In this document: piece by piece, positions 6,884 to 7,296 of the stretch
Layout of the letters: every line of letters starts with the position of its first letter
Numbering within the stretch: the stretch's first letter is position 1
Source: Bacillota bacterium
GTDB lineage: Bacteria; Bacillota; Clostridia; Peptostreptococcales; Anaerovoracaceae
Length of the DNA stretch: 7,296 bases
Direction of reading: 5' to 3'
Assembly (NCBI GenBank): GCA_017538845.1
Contig: JAFYIC010000148.1
Location: 1-7,296, forward strand
Position numbers and translations under genes: made by a program
Notes under the pieces: model-generated
What the model was told of the DNA's origin: nothing
The model's database searches: none
The model's input: only the letters and a program-made list of their open reading frames with translations

Positions 6884-6969
6884 CTGCTTCCCTACGCCGG
6901 TACTGGCCGGTTCAGGTTATGAGGGTCTGACCGCAAAACGGTCACTCTCAGCAAAAGCTCCCCTAGCAA
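6884..6969 (-). promoter_or_regulatory. TPP riboswitch aptamer (THI element) controlling thiT
   Basis: On the - strand the conserved THI-box elements occur in order. P1 forms from TGCT (6968-6965) and AGCA (6888-6885). Then come AGGGGAGC (6964-6957), CTGAGA (6952-6947), an extra P3a stem TGACCG/CGGTCA with a 5-base loop (6944-6928), GACCCT, AACCTGAAC, a CCGG/CCGG stem and GCGTAGGGAA (6897-6888). This is a classic thiamine pyrophosphate aptamer that senses the product of the ThiT-ThiN route. Bound TPP would favour the downstream terminator/SD hairpin and switch thiT off. Confidence 0.96.
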
Positions 6970-6983
6970 TTATTATGTTGGTA

Positions 6984-7003
6984 CGGTGCGCCGGGTGGCA
7001 CCG
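6984..7003 (-). other. GC-rich hairpin at the 5' end of the thiT leader RNA
   Basis: CGGTGC and GCACCG form a perfect 6-bp stem around an 8-base loop. With the predicted transcription start near 7007, this hairpin begins only about 4 nucleotides from the RNA 5' end and lies 14 bases before the aptamer P1. Such a position fits a stabilising 5' hairpin, but that role is inferred. Confidence 0.5.
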
Positions 7004-7013
7004 ATTGAATTAA

Positions 7014-7042
7014 ATATTAAAGCAAAGAGCATAGTGTGTCAA
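7014..7042 (-). promoter_or_regulatory. sigma-A type promoter for thiT
   Basis: On the - strand a perfect TTGACA (7042-7037) is separated by 17 bases from TAATAT (7019-7014, four of six consensus). Transcription is predicted to start near 7007, giving a leader of about 180 bases that holds the TPP riboswitch. The -35 box begins one base after the thiN stop codon. An inverted repeat GTGTG/CACAC (7034-7038 and 7045-7049) straddles the -35 region. Confidence 0.75.
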
Positions 7043-7043
7043 G

Positions 7044-7296
7044 TCACACGTCTTTTGACATTATCACCAGAAGCGTGCCCTTTTTAACTTTTATATCGAT
7101 CACATCCGCTTCGAATTCATTGCTGACTCCCAGCGGGAAAGTATTCGTCAGAGTGTAGTCTTCGAGAGGGTAGTGGACCCCCGATACCGACACGCCTTCA
7201 CATTTTTCCGTGAAGGAAAGAAGCGACAGCTTATGTCCTTCAAATGCAGGCAGCTGCACGTGATCGTCAGTCAGAGCGAAAAGGTAGTTGTACTTG
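7044..7296 (-). CDS. thiN: Thiamine diphosphokinase, C-terminal part (runs off the window)
   Basis: Thiamine diphosphokinase transfers pyrophosphate from ATP to thiamine to make TPP. Only the last 83 residues are inside the window, as the frame stays open to the right edge. They begin KYNYLFALTDDHVQL and contain the thiamine-binding subdomain pattern VHYPLEDYTL, then FPLGVSNEFEAD and the closing VKKGTLLVIMS, which are typical of the end of this family. A GTG at 7259 is inside the conserved domain and is not a real start. The gene lies directly upstream of the thiT promoter on the same strand, with no strong terminator between, so some thiN transcripts may run into thiT through the riboswitch. 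Confidence 0.88.
   Translation of the reverse strand, partial: KYNYLFALTDDHVQLPAFEGHKLSLLSFTEKCEGVSVSGVHYPLEDYTLTNTFPLGVSNEFEADVIDIKVKKGTLLVIMSKDV

Noticed and set aside
7044..7259. A complete 71-residue small protein starting at GTG 7259
   Set aside because: The frame continues to the window edge, and the residues before the GTG belong to the same thiamine diphosphokinase domain, so this is a partial gene.

Overview
This window looks like an ordinary chromosomal segment of a low-to-mid GC Gram-positive anaerobe, most likely a member of the Clostridia. The reasons are the close order of a competence gene (comEC) next to holA, an ECF-type thiamine transporter of clostridial type (ThiT) under a TPP riboswitch, strong GGAGG-type ribosome binding sites, and heavy use of ATA (Ile) and AGA/AGG (Arg) codons. 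The genus cannot be fixed from the sequence. I see no mobile element, CRISPR array, rRNA or tRNA.

Left part, + strand (1-5561): maf (nucleotide pyrophosphatase, with an unusual insertion of about 24 residues) is followed after 4 bases by apeA (M18 aminopeptidase). An 83-base gap with a probable promoter leads to comEC (DNA uptake channel, GTG start). A 73-base gap then holds a good sigma-A type promoter, placed so that the predicted transcript begins at or within a base or two of the holA ATG. holA (clamp-loader delta subunit) would then be read from a leaderless mRNA. A small GyrI-like/AraC effector-binding-domain gene follows holA closely (5583-6074).

Centre (6075-6186): the + strand genes converge on the - strand thiamine genes, and the gap is filled by one very long hairpin with T-rich sequence on both sides, a likely bidirectional terminator.

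Right part, - strand (6187-7296): reading leftwards, the 3' end of a thiamine diphosphokinase gene (thiN, running off the window) is followed at once by a promoter. A roughly 180-base leader comes next, with a 5'-end hairpin, a clear TPP aptamer and an expression platform in which the same AGGAGG is both the 3' arm of a terminator-like hairpin and the ribosome binding site of thiT. Together, ThiT brings in thiamine, ThiN converts it to TPP, and TPP shuts off thiT.

Bases 1-19 may hold the last codons of an upstream gene (a TGA at 14-16 and a TAA at 17-19 lie in one frame), but too little is visible to annotate it. The most notable points are the leaderless holA start, the overlapping terminator/SD platform with two candidate alternative pairings in the thiT leader, and the insertion in Maf. 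I did not find convincing evidence for a wholly new biological system.
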